Source of the DNA: an uncultured Ilyobacter sp.
GTDB taxonomy: Bacteria; Fusobacteriota; Fusobacteriia; Fusobacteriales; Fusobacteriaceae
Length of the DNA: 64,000 bases
Direction: 5' to 3'
Assembly: GCF_963668515.1 (NCBI RefSeq)
Contig: NZ_OY764864.1
Location: 186,001-250,000 of the forward strand
Shown here piece after piece: positions 35,386-45,806 of the stretch. The notes beneath the pieces are model-generated. The model was not told the DNA's origin, did no database searches, and saw only the letters and a program-made list of their open reading frames with translations. How positions within the stretch are numbered: position 1 is the first letter of the stretch; every line of letters starts with the position of its first letter. Position numbers and translations under genes: made by a program.

Positions 35386-35906
35386 TAGAAGCGCAAGTAG
35401 GAAAAAGATATGCTGTAGCCATTTATGAAATATCAGAATCTAATGAAAAAGTTAAAGAACTTTATGAGGAATTAAATTTTGTAATGGAGCTTTATAAAGA
35501 GGATAAGGAGTTTAAAAACCTTGTAGACCACCCTCTTATAAAAGTGGAAGAAAAAAAAGAATTTATGGGTAAAATCTTTTCAAAGTTTGAGGAGTTTTCT
35601 CTGAATATTCTTTTCTACCTGGTAGAAAAGAAAAGACTGTCTTACATCAAATCCATTGTTGCAGAGTATCTGAAGATCTATTATACAAAAAACCATATAG
35701 TAGATATAGACGCTACTTTTGCCATTGAACCTAGTGAAGAACAGAAGAGCAGACTTGTCCAAAAGCTAGAAAAGAAAACCGGGAAAAAAGTTAACTTAAT
35801 AGTCAACATAGATAAATCCATTATTGCCGGTGGAATTATAAAAATCGGTGATGAAATAATTGACGGAAGCGTTAGAAGACAGCTTGATACAGTTGCTAAC
35901 AACTAG
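35382..35906 (+). CDS. atpH: ATP synthase subunit delta
   Basis: A 174-residue OSCP/delta subunit joining the b stalk to the top of F1. The N-terminal helical domain has KRYAVAIYEISE (about 8-19). The C-terminal conserved segment is KLEKKTGKKVNLIVNIDKSIIAGGIIKIGDEIIDGS (about residues 128-163, cited in overlapping pieces), ending in RRQLD. The start overlaps atpF. Confidence 0.95.
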   Translation: MIEAQVGKRYAVAIYEISESNEKVKELYEELNFVMELYKEDKEFKNLVDHPLIKVEEKKEFMGKIFSKFEEFSLNILFYLVEKKRLSYIKSIVAEYLKIYYTKNHIVDIDATFAIEPSEEQKSRLVQKLEKKTGKKVNLIVNIDKSIIAGGIIKIGDEIIDGSVRRQLDTVANN

Positions 35907-35942
35907 TATTTTGCCAGTTTGAAAGGTAGGAGGTGTAACCGC

Positions 35943-37445
35943 TTGAAGATCAGACCGGAAGAGATCAGCAGCATAATAAAGACTGAGATCGAAAATTATA
36001 AAAAATCTTTAGACATAAAAACTTCGGGTTCAGTCGTAGAAGTAGGAGACGGAATCGCAAGAATATACGGTCTTAGTAATGCAAAAGCCGGAGAACTTTT
36101 AGATTTTCCTAATGGAATAAAAGGATTGGTACTAAATCTTGAGGAAAACAATGTAGGTGCCGTATTACTAGGTGACCCTACAGGAGTAAAAGAGGGAGAC
36201 GAGGTAAGAGCCACTGGAGAAGTAGCAGCGGTACCAGCCGGAGAGGGTCTCTTAGGAAGAGTAGTCAACGCTCTAGGAGAGCCTATTGACGGTAAAGGTG
36301 ACATAAAGATAGAAAAAATGATGCTGCTAGAAAGAAAGGCTCATGGAATAATCGCCAGAAAGCCGGTACATGAACCACTTCAAACAGGTATCAAGTCAAT
36401 AGACGGAATGGTACCAATCGGAAGAGGTCAAAGAGAACTTATTATCGGGGATAGACAGACTGGTAAAACAGCTGTAGCACTTGATGCAATCATAAACCAA
36501 AAAGGTACAGGGGTAAAATGTATCTATGTAGCCATAGGTCAGAGAAGATCAACTGTAGCTCAGATAGTTAAAAAACTTGAAAATGCCGGAGCAATGGAGT
36601 ATACAACAATAGTTGCAGCAACGGCTTCAGAACCAGCACCTCTTCAATACATGGCACCATACTGTGGTGTATCTATGGGAGAGTATTTCATGGATAAGGG
36701 AGAACACGTATTAATAATATATGATGACCTTTCTAAACATGCGGTTGCATACAGAGAAATGTCACTTCTACTGAAGAGACCTCCAGGACGAGAAGCTTAT
36801 CCAGGAGACGTATTCTATCTTCACTCAAGACTGCTTGAGAGAGCGGCAAAACTATCTGATGATCTAGGTGCAGGTTCGATAACAGCACTTCCTATAATTG
36901 AGACACAGGCGGGAGACGTATCTGCGTTCATTCCTACCAATGTAATTTCAATAACAGACGGACAGATCTTCCTGGATTCTGAACTGTTTAACTCCGGATT
37001 CAGACCGGCAATAAATGCAGGTATATCGGTATCTAGAGTTGGAGGATCAGCACAGATAAAGGCTATGAAACAGGTTGCTGCGAAAGTAAAACTAGAACTA
37101 GCACAGTATAGCGAACTTTTAACATTTGCACAATTTGGATCAGACCTAGATAAAGCTACAAAAGCTCAACTTGAAAGAGGACACAGAATTATGGAGGTCC
37201 TAAAGCAGGATCAATATAAACCTTATAGAGTAGAAGAGCAAGTGGTTTCATTCTTTATGGTTTTAAATGGCTATGTTGATGACACTCCTATAGAAGAAAT
37301 AAGAAGATTCGAGGAAGAATTGATAACGAATCTAAAAGACAACACAGAGATACTAAAAGAAATACTAGAGAAAAAAGCTCTTAGTGATGAGATAGAAGCT
37401 AAATTAAGAAAAGCCATTGAGGATTTTAAAAAAAACTTTAGTTAA
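35943..37445 (+). CDS. atpA: ATP synthase subunit alpha
   Basis: A 500-residue non-catalytic nucleotide-binding subunit of F1. The P-loop is GDRQTGKTA (about 169-177), followed by [12 protein letters not shown] and the catalytic-site Arg region in [17 protein letters not shown] motifs (here [18 protein letters not shown]). The frame runs up to 35919, but the P. modestum-like N-terminus MKIRPEEIS and the site TAGGAGGTG place the start at TTG 35943. Confidence 0.97.
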   Translation: MKIRPEEISSIIKTEIENYKKSLDIKTSGSVVEVGDGIARIYGLSNAKAGELLDFPNGIKGLVLNLEENNVGAVLLGDPTGVKEGDEVRATGEVAAVPAGEGLLGRVVNALGEPIDGKGDIKIEKMMLLERKAHGIIARKPVHEPLQTGIKSIDGMVPIGRGQRELIIGDRQTGKTAVALDAIINQKGTGVKCIYVAIGQRRSTVAQIVKKLENAGAMEYTTIVAATASEPAPLQYMAPYCGVSMGEYFMDKGEHVLIIYDDLSKHAVAYREMSLLLKRPPGREAYPGDVFYLHSRLLERAAKLSDDLGAGSITALPIIETQAGDVSAFIPTNVISITDGQIFLDSELFNSGFRPAINAGISVSRVGGSAQIKAMKQVAAKVKLELAQYSELLTFAQFGSDLDKATKAQLERGHRIMEVLKQDQYKPYRVEEQVVSFFMVLNGYVDDTPIEEIRRFEEELITNLKDNTEILKEILEKKALSDEIEAKLRKAIEDFKKNFS

Positions 37446-37459
37446 AGAGAGGTGAGATC

Positions 37460-39761
<2,302 letters not shown>

Positions 39762-39763
39762 TC

Positions 39764-40168
39764 ATGGCTACCTTTAAGTTAGAAGTGATTACTCCCACTA
39801 AAAAGATTCTTGAAAAAGAAGTTGAAATGATTATTTTAAGGACTACAGAAGGGGATATGGGAGTTTTGGCAAACCATGCTCCTTTCGTGGCAGAAATAGC
39901 TATCGGAGAGATGAAAATAAAATCTTCGGATGAAGAAGTAGCATACTTTGTATCTGGAGGTTTCATAAACATAACGAGAGATCAAACCACAATTCTTGCT
40001 GATGAGGCTATAGACGTAAGAGAGATAGATGTGGCAAGAGCAAAAAAAGATGCCGAGGTTGCTCAGGCTAAGCTGACGAAGCTAAAAGAGGATAGAGATA
40101 TTGCTTCTACTCAAAAAGCGCTTCAAGATGCCCTCACTAAAGTAAGAATAGCTGAACAATATCGTTGA
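39764..40168 (+). CDS. atpC: ATP synthase subunit epsilon
   Basis: A 134-residue subunit at the foot of the shaft. The N-terminal beta-sandwich (about 1-84) includes TTEGDMGVLANHAPFVAEI, and the C-terminal two-helix hairpin (about 88-134) can inhibit ATP hydrolysis. It starts 2 bases after atpD and ends the operon before the terminator at 40171. Confidence 0.95.
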   Translation: MATFKLEVITPTKKILEKEVEMIILRTTEGDMGVLANHAPFVAEIAIGEMKIKSSDEEVAYFVSGGFINITRDQTTILADEAIDVREIDVARAKKDAEVAQAKLTKLKEDRDIASTQKALQDALTKVRIAEQYR

Positions 40169-40170
40169 TT

Positions 40171-40202
40171 AAAAAGGCCGTGCTTTAAGCACAGCCTTTT
40201 TT
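40171..40202. terminator. Bidirectional terminator between atpC and the minus-strand gene
   Basis: AAAAAGGCCGTGCTT and AAGCACAGCCTTTTT pair with one mismatch around TA. An A run on one side and a T run on the other serve both the atp operon (plus) and the convergent gene (minus). Confidence 0.92.
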
Positions 40203-43200
40203 CTATGGTGATATAAAGATTACGTCAGCTTGTGGATAAACCCTCTTTTCAGTGGAAACCTCTACTGAAATTCTGTTGTCTAGAGATTTTTCTCTGAAAT
40301 AAGTTATGATTTTTTCTTTTCTGGAGTTCATGAGGTCATTGACTTGGGATTCTAAATTTTTTGAATCTTTTGAGGACATAAATATAATATCTTTTATGCT
40401 CTTTAGTCTCAGAAGTTCAGTTTCTCTGAAGAAGTCCGTATAGAGGATAAATTTGACTTTTAATCCATCACTCTCTTTTAGCATCTGGGATATTTTTTCC
40501 AATTTCTGAATCTCAGTCAAAGCGAGGCTGTCTGAAAGAAAGATAAAGTTTATCTTTGATATCTCTTTGGACTCAATTGTTTTTGTAATAATATCTAGTG
40601 GAGATGTAACTGTCTTTATCAATATACTCTTTAAACTCTGGATAAAAATATCTTTAAGCTTAAATTGTGGATTATTGAAATCTCCTGAAATAGGTATCCT
40701 CAAATTAAAGTTTCCGCTCTTGTCTGAAAGTATTCCCACAGCGGTTTTTAAGGGAATTGATGTATTATTTCCTGTGGATTGTCCTAGGGATATATTTTTG
40801 AAGGTTATATCATTCATTCCGTCAAGTTTACCTTTTTCTATTTTGTAGGTTGCTTTCCAGTCTGTTTTTCCAGAGTTTAATTTGTTTGGAAAATATAGTT
40901 CTAAAATATTTTTGTAAGGTGTGAGATCCAAATTATTTAGAGTAAATTCCGCATCGATGTCCATTGTTTTTGGAGAGAATTTCCAGTCTTCTCTCAGAGA
41001 GTATGAACCTTTTGCAGAAAGTGTTCCTCCGGTTTTGACAATGGAATCTAATGTTATATCTGTTTTTTCATTTTTTGAGGTAGAAAAATTATTTGATTTC
41101 AGCAATATTTTCTGTACAGGGTAAGTGCTGTTCTTTGTCAAAAGATTGAGGTCTCCCTCTAAGATATTTAATTTTTTTATATTGATTTTTATTTTTTCTT
41201 TTTCAGCTTTTTTAGTTTTATCATCAGTTTCTGTTTTTTTATTGATAATCACAAGGGGTTTTGAAACTGTAAGCTCATCAGCACTGAATTCATATTTGCT
41301 TAACCTATTTAAAATTAAGTTGATATTATTTCCTGAAAAAGATAAGTATTTATCTTTACCAAAGACTCCTCTGAATTCATCTAGATTAAACTTACCTTTT
41401 GTAATGTTGTATTTTTTATCTTTGATCTGAATAAAAAAAGATGAGATAATTTTTTTTGTTGAAAATTCATCTGTAGATTCTTTACTATAAAGAGTCAGCT
41501 CATCTACAGACAGGGCAGTCTGGGAAGATATACTCCCCTTACTGTATGAGAGGTCTGCATCCAATTTTGCAACACCATCCACCGTGTAGGGGATCTCTTT
41601 TAAGAATGGCCTGAGCTCCTCTATACTGAGTGAAGCTACATTCACCTTCCCCCTATACCCTATATCCTTCATCTCTTCAGCGAATTCCAAATCCTTATCT
41701 AGAAGAAGGCTTCCCCCTATATTCACAGGAGTTTTTCCGTTTAATTTTCCAGTTATACTTACTTCTGATCCGCCTTTTTTTGTAGATAAATTTTTAAGCG
41801 AACCGTTGATTCCGGCCATTGAAAAATCCTTTAGAATAACCTCTGAATTTTGTATATCAAGCTTTGAAAGGGAGAGCAAAGGTATTTTTTTCTTTTCTTT
41901 TTCTGGGATTTCTTTGTCTTCTACCTCTTTTTTAGGAGCACTCAGATCGACCCTTGCATTTTTAAGATTTATAAAATCGAAAATTATAGATTCCTTTGAG
42001 ATCTCCTTTGAAAGAAGTGAAAGGTCTCCCTTGAAAATGGTATTTCCATCACTTGATTTGAAAACCATATTTTTTAGATCTCCAGGACCTGAGATTTTAA
42101 ATTTTTTATCTGCCATATGATAGGCGACTTTATTTGACATTTTTAGCTGGTCCAGGGACAAAATAGAACCCTTGTTATCGGAAGCCTCTATACCTTTCAA
42201 TGATATGTCTGCAAGAGCAGAGAGGTCGGGATAACTAAAGGTGTAGTCCCCTCCTATGGAAAAATCTCCGGTATTTATTTTGTAGGGGAGATTTTCCATG
42301 TTTTTAAGAGTTGCAAGGTCAGCTCCACTGGCTTTTAATTTTCCTTCAGAAGATATGAGCTGAAGCAGGTCTTTTGGGGTTTTTAAGGTTTCTTTGAATC
42401 TTGCACGAGAACTTGTAGAGACCGATGTTTTTTCATCTAGATCAAAGGATAGGTCTATATCTGATTGGCTATCTTTTTCATTTGTAAGGTTTTTTCCCTT
42501 GAGGTTGATCTTTGTCACCGAATTGCCAGAGGTCAAAAGAGATGAATCTGAAATATTGAGTTCTCCGATTTTAAAATCAGGGATTTCAAATGGTTTCTCA
42601 GAATCTTTTTCTTCCTTTTCCGAAGGTTTTTTGTAGTCTGCCACCAGATTATCCAGAGTTATATTCTCGATATTGATATAGGTTTTCGGAAAAGTAACCT
42701 CTTTTAGATTGATATCTCCTGATTTGAAAGAGATGCTCTGAGTTTCATTTTTGATGTTAAAGTTTTCTGAATGGACCTTACCTCTTAGAACATAAATTTT
42801 ATTTTTAAAATTCCCGTTGAATGGAATCTCCGCCTTTATGTTTCCCACCAGAGAATCATATCCCTTTATTTTCTTTATAATAAAAGGATTTTCATCTAGG
42901 GTAATATTTTCAGCGTTAAAAACACCCTTGAAATCTCCTGTGGAAGTATCCGCCTCCAAGGAAAGGGCGATAGAATCTTTTTTTGAAAGTTCCAAACCAG
43001 ATGAAAAATTTAGAATGTTGTCGGCATATTGAAATTTTGGAGATTTGAATCTCACAATGCTGTCGCCTTTTATTGTCCTGTCGGTATAATAGAGGGTGTA
43101 TCTGTCTACAAGGATATTACCCACTGCTATTTTTTTAAAAAACGTACCGCTTTCTTTTGAGTCTTTACTTTTATTTGAGCTTATTCTTTTTAATATATCA

Positions 43201-43556
43201 TCGAAATTTTTACCTGTCTCAGAGACCTCAAATCTAAAAGTTGGGTTTATAAGAGATATCTCTTTGAAATACAGGGTCTTTGTAATGAACCTTGTGGGAT
43301 CTACATTTATGTTGAAGGAATCAAAAGAGAGGAAGACCTGTTTTTCGTCGGCCTCCATAATTTGAAAATCTTCCAAATATATAGTAGCGGTGAGATGGTT
43401 GTATTTGAATTTCCCTGAATTTATTTTTCGCCCCAGAGTCTCTTCTAGTTTTTTGATAGCGGTATTTTTAATGTAAACCGGGAATTTTACAAGAAAAAAG
43501 AAAAGCATGGATGCCAACACCACACCGGTAATAATTATTTTTTTGTTTTGCTTCAT
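40203..43556 (-). CDS. AsmA/DUF748-like large envelope protein
   Basis: A 1117-residue protein with an N-terminal membrane helix (about 5-25, IIITGVVLASMLFFFLVKFPVY). A long, repetitive beta-rich region follows, of the type seen in AsmA/DUF748 and TamB-like proteins (LDADLSYSKGS, GGSLLLDKDLEF and similar). Such proteins span the periplasm and are thought to move lipids or affect outer membrane assembly. The C-terminal about 115 residues resemble the compact end domain of DUF748 proteins. The frame begins at 43595, but GGAGGT 6 bases before 43556 fixes the start. It is a lone gene with no partner beside it. Confidence 0.75.
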   Translation of the reverse strand: MKQNKKIIITGVVLASMLFFFLVKFPVYIKNTAIKKLEETLGRKINSGKFKYNHLTATIYLEDFQIMEADEKQVFLSFDSFNINVDPTRFITKTLYFKEISLINPTFRFEVSETGKNFDDILKRISSNKSKDSKESGTFFKKIAVGNILVDRYTLYYTDRTIKGDSIVRFKSPKFQYADNILNFSSGLELSKKDSIALSLEADTSTGDFKGVFNAENITLDENPFIIKKIKGYDSLVGNIKAEIPFNGNFKNKIYVLRGKVHSENFNIKNETQSISFKSGDINLKEVTFPKTYINIENITLDNLVADYKKPSEKEEKDSEKPFEIPDFKIGELNISDSSLLTSGNSVTKINLKGKNLTNEKDSQSDIDLSFDLDEKTSVSTSSRARFKETLKTPKDLLQLISSEGKLKASGADLATLKNMENLPYKINTGDFSIGGDYTFSYPDLSALADISLKGIEASDNKGSILSLDQLKMSNKVAYHMADKKFKISGPGDLKNMVFKSSDGNTIFKGDLSLLSKEISKESIIFDFINLKNARVDLSAPKKEVEDKEIPEKEKKKIPLLSLSKLDIQNSEVILKDFSMAGINGSLKNLSTKKGGSEVSITGKLNGKTPVNIGGSLLLDKDLEFAEEMKDIGYRGKVNVASLSIEELRPFLKEIPYTVDGVAKLDADLSYSKGSISSQTALSVDELTLYSKESTDEFSTKKIISSFFIQIKDKKYNITKGKFNLDEFRGVFGKDKYLSFSGNNINLILNRLSKYEFSADELTVSKPLVIINKKTETDDKTKKAEKEKIKINIKKLNILEGDLNLLTKNSTYPVQKILLKSNNFSTSKNEKTDITLDSIVKTGGTLSAKGSYSLREDWKFSPKTMDIDAEFTLNNLDLTPYKNILELYFPNKLNSGKTDWKATYKIEKGKLDGMNDITFKNISLGQSTGNNTSIPLKTAVGILSDKSGNFNLRIPISGDFNNPQFKLKDIFIQSLKSILIKTVTSPLDIITKTIESKEISKINFIFLSDSLALTEIQKLEKISQMLKESDGLKVKFILYTDFFRETELLRLKSIKDIIFMSSKDSKNLESQVNDLMNSRKEKIITYFREKSLDNRISVEVSTEKRVYPQADVIFISP

Positions 43557-43680
43557 GTCTATACCTCCAAAACAGTGACTTGATATAATATACAATTATA
43601 ATATTATCTCTCCTACATTGGATGGAGTTAAATAATATTAAGTTTATATTTTTTATGAATTACTGAATTTACAAGAATAT

Positions 43681-44100
43681 TAGAGTCAAAAGATTTTGTC
43701 ACGAATGGACACTAATAAAAGATAGGGAAATTAACACGAATAAGGACAAAATCTTTTGGCCATAGAGGACGCAGAGAAAAAGAGGGAGTTTCACAGAGTT
43801 AAAACTAAAACCATAAATGGTTTCTTTTGCGAGAGGTTTTCTATTCCTTTTTCCTCGCCATTGACAAAATCAGCGTTAAGAATGACCGAAGTGGAATCCT
43901 TAGATAAATTCGACTGTTTGAGCGTAGCGAGTAGCCAAAAAATAACGAGTTATACGAGTATATTTTCTGGTTCTCAGAAACTTGCTTTCTGAGTTTCAAC
44001 ATTTATCTTGGATTTCCAAGGGCATTTAGCTTATTTTTCACAGGCCTTGATTTTTGGTTACTTTTCATCAAGGAAAAGTAACAGAAGCTTTTGGAGAAAT
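43681..44100. repeat. Degenerate repeat-like intergenic element
   Basis: About 420 bases without a credible gene. The left end has a perfect 14-bp inverted repeat, CAAAAGATTTTGTC (43687-43700) with GACAAAATCTTTTG (43745-43758), enclosing CACGAAT motifs. Next comes AGAGGACGCAGAGAAA (about 43765) and GTTTGAGCGTAGCGAGT (about 43917). The right end has a perfect 10-bp hairpin, GTTACTTTTC (44057-44066) with GAAAAGTAAC (44073-44082). These phrases recall degenerate intergenic repeats seen in many bacterial genomes. The 78-codon frame at 43756-43992 is not a convincing gene. Copy number elsewhere is unknown. Confidence 0.5.
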
Positions 44101-44125
44101 TCAATAATTCATCTTAAGCTGAAAC

Positions 44126-44154
44126 TTGAGTAAAAAACATAGAGGTGTTATAAT
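44126..44154 (+). promoter_or_regulatory. Strong promoter of the 65-residue gene
   Basis: TTGAGT (44126-44131), 17 bases, perfect TATAAT (44149-44154), with TG at 44146-44147 giving an extended -10 (TGnTATAAT). It lies 34 bases before the ATG. Confidence 0.85.
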
Positions 44155-44188
44155 AAACATATAATTATTGAATCAGGAGGTATTTCAT

Positions 44189-44386
44189 ATGACAAAGGAA
44201 GAATTTTTAAAATCTATAAACATGACAGAGGAAGCTTTGAAAACTCAAGGGAAAGAGGTTGTAAAGTTTGATGACGGTGACCCTGAATGCCTAGGGTGGG
44301 AAGTGAGATATATAGACAAGGAAAATATAGAGGTTATACTAGGGTGCAAGTGCAGCGATACAGGGAGTATTCATACTAAGATGTAA
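44189..44386 (+). CDS. Small acidic protein of unknown function
   Basis: 65 residues, no family recognised. ATG 44189 has AGGAGGT 6 bases upstream; the longer frame to 44168 has no such site. The N-terminal half is helical and charged (MTKEEFLKSINMTEEAL). The C-terminal half is probably beta, with C34, C53, C55 and H62 (DPECLGW, LGCKCSDTGSIH), which could bind metal. There is no signal peptide. It is flanked by a strong promoter and a strong terminator, so it is an independent, probably well-expressed unit. Confidence 0.75.
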   Translation: MTKEEFLKSINMTEEALKTQGKEVVKFDDGDPECLGWEVRYIDKENIEVILGCKCSDTGSIHTKM

Positions 44387-44420
44387 AAAAAATCTGGAGT
44401 TTCTCCAGATTTTTTTTATT
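44386..44420 (+). terminator. Terminator of the 65-residue gene
   Basis: AATCTGGAG (44391-44399) and CTCCAGATT (44403-44411), extended by flanking A and T runs, with a TTT loop, directly after the stop. Confidence 0.93.
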
Positions 44421-44508
44421 GGTTGATTTTAGAGATGAGATACTGTTTTGAATTGCTGTAAAGAATCTGGAAAATTTTGTAATTATTACAATAGTTATCG
44501 ATTACACC

Positions 44509-44537
44509 TTGTTATTGTTGGAATAATAAAATATAAT
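44509..44537 (+). promoter_or_regulatory. Promoter of the binding-protein/GGDEF operon
   Basis: TTGTTA (44509-44514), 17 bases, perfect TATAAT (44532-44537), 70 bases before the GTG start at 44607. The rest of the 220-base gap shows nothing else. Confidence 0.72.
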
Positions 44538-44606
44538 TAAGGGTATATTGAATTTTTTAATCTGAATTTTACGATTGAATAGTTTTACTTATAGAGGGGT
44601 GTTTTT

Positions 44607-45758
44607 GTGAAAAAAGGAGTTATTGTTTTAATTGTGATTCTGTCAGGACTATTTTTGAGGAATGAGATAGAAAATAAAAACAGAATAAATATAGGGGTTG
44701 TTAGCACGTTGTCTGGAGAGGGATCCAGCATTGGGATAGCCATGTTAAATGGAATAGTTATGGCGGCAGAGGAGTTTAACAGAGATAAAAAGTTTTATGA
44801 AAAAAAAGTAAGCCTTATAATAAGGGATGATAAAAATGATGCTCTGGAAGCTAAAAAAGCTGCGACAGAACTTATAGATGCAGGAGTGGTGGCTATACTG
44901 GGGCCTGCCTTATCTGAGGCCGGGATAGCCGTAAGTGAAGTGGGGAATGAGAGAAAGAAATTGGTAGTAAGCCCTACAGTGGGGACTACAAAACTTTCGG
45001 GGAAAGATGATTATTTTATAAGGATAAGTCCACCTGTAGATAAAAATGCGATATCTTTGGCGGATATTTCAAAAGATTATTTTAATATGAAAAAAATTCT
45101 GCTTATTTACAACAGGAAAAATTCAGCCTATACAGAGTCTTTTAGGGATAGTTATATAGAAGCCTTCACGGGAGAGACAAAAGGCGAAAATAATGTTTAT
45201 ATAAAAACAACATCTGATAGGATAAAGTCCTATTTTCCAGCTATAAAGGATGAGATAGACGGAGTTGTTATAATAGCAAATCCTATAGATACGGCAGAGA
45301 TAACACAAAATATAAAGAAAATCAAAGGAGAGATGCAGATACTGGTTTCAGGCTGGGCACTGCATCAGAATTTTATAACCTACGGCGGGAAGTATGCAGA
45401 GGGGGTGTATATTGCATATTATTATGATGATTATTTTGATAAGGATATCATTTATCTAGATGAAAGATTCAAGGATTTTAAAATTAGATATACGGAGAGG
45501 TATAATGAAAAATCGGATGCTTTTTCCCTTTATGGGTATGAGAGTTTTAATATCCTTGTTCATTCAATAAAAAGGAGTGGCAGCAGAAACAGCGACAAGT
45601 TGAAAGAAGAGGTATTATCTCCAGAATCAGAAGAATATTTCTTACAGCCTGGAAAATTTGACAAATACGGAGATGGTGAAAGAGGAGTCTTTATATTTCA
45701 GGTAAAAGATAAAAAATTTCAAAAGGTGGAGTCAAATCAGAATTTTAGAAAAGAATAG
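44607..45758 (+). CDS. Periplasmic binding protein-like receptor, branched-chain amino acid type
   Basis: A 383-residue type I periplasmic binding fold. An N-terminal hydrophobic segment (about 3-17) lacks a lipobox Cys and may be a signal peptide or anchor. Then IGVVSTLSGEGSSIGIAMLNG, LIIRDDKNDALEAKKAA and VVAILGPALSEA follow the Leu/Ile/Val-binding pattern in order. No ABC permease or ATPase genes lie nearby. The next gene, 48 bases on, is a membrane diguanylate cyclase, so it may present a ligand to that sensor. Start is GTG 44607 after AGAGGGG. The ligand is unknown. Confidence 0.8.
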   Translation: MKKGVIVLIVILSGLFLRNEIENKNRINIGVVSTLSGEGSSIGIAMLNGIVMAAEEFNRDKKFYEKKVSLIIRDDKNDALEAKKAATELIDAGVVAILGPALSEAGIAVSEVGNERKKLVVSPTVGTTKLSGKDDYFIRISPPVDKNAISLADISKDYFNMKKILLIYNRKNSAYTESFRDSYIEAFTGETKGENNVYIKTTSDRIKSYFPAIKDEIDGVVIIANPIDTAEITQNIKKIKGEMQILVSGWALHQNFITYGGKYAEGVYIAYYYDDYFDKDIIYLDERFKDFKIRYTERYNEKSDAFSLYGYESFNILVHSIKRSGSRNSDKLKEEVLSPESEEYFLQPGKFDKYGDGERGVFIFQVKDKKFQKVESNQNFRKE

Positions 45759-45806
45759 CTGTATAAAAATTCTAAAATTAAAATCTGAAACTAAGGATGG
45801 ATTAAA

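Noticed and set aside
43687..43758. The 14-bp inverted repeat considered as an insertion sequence end pair.
   Set aside because: The arms are only 44 bases apart, no transposase is near and no target duplication is visible.
43756..43992. A 78-codon open frame on the plus strand.
   Set aside because: There is no ribosome binding site, the composition is odd, and it lies inside the degenerate repeat-like element and overlaps one arm of its inverted repeat. It is better explained as non-coding.
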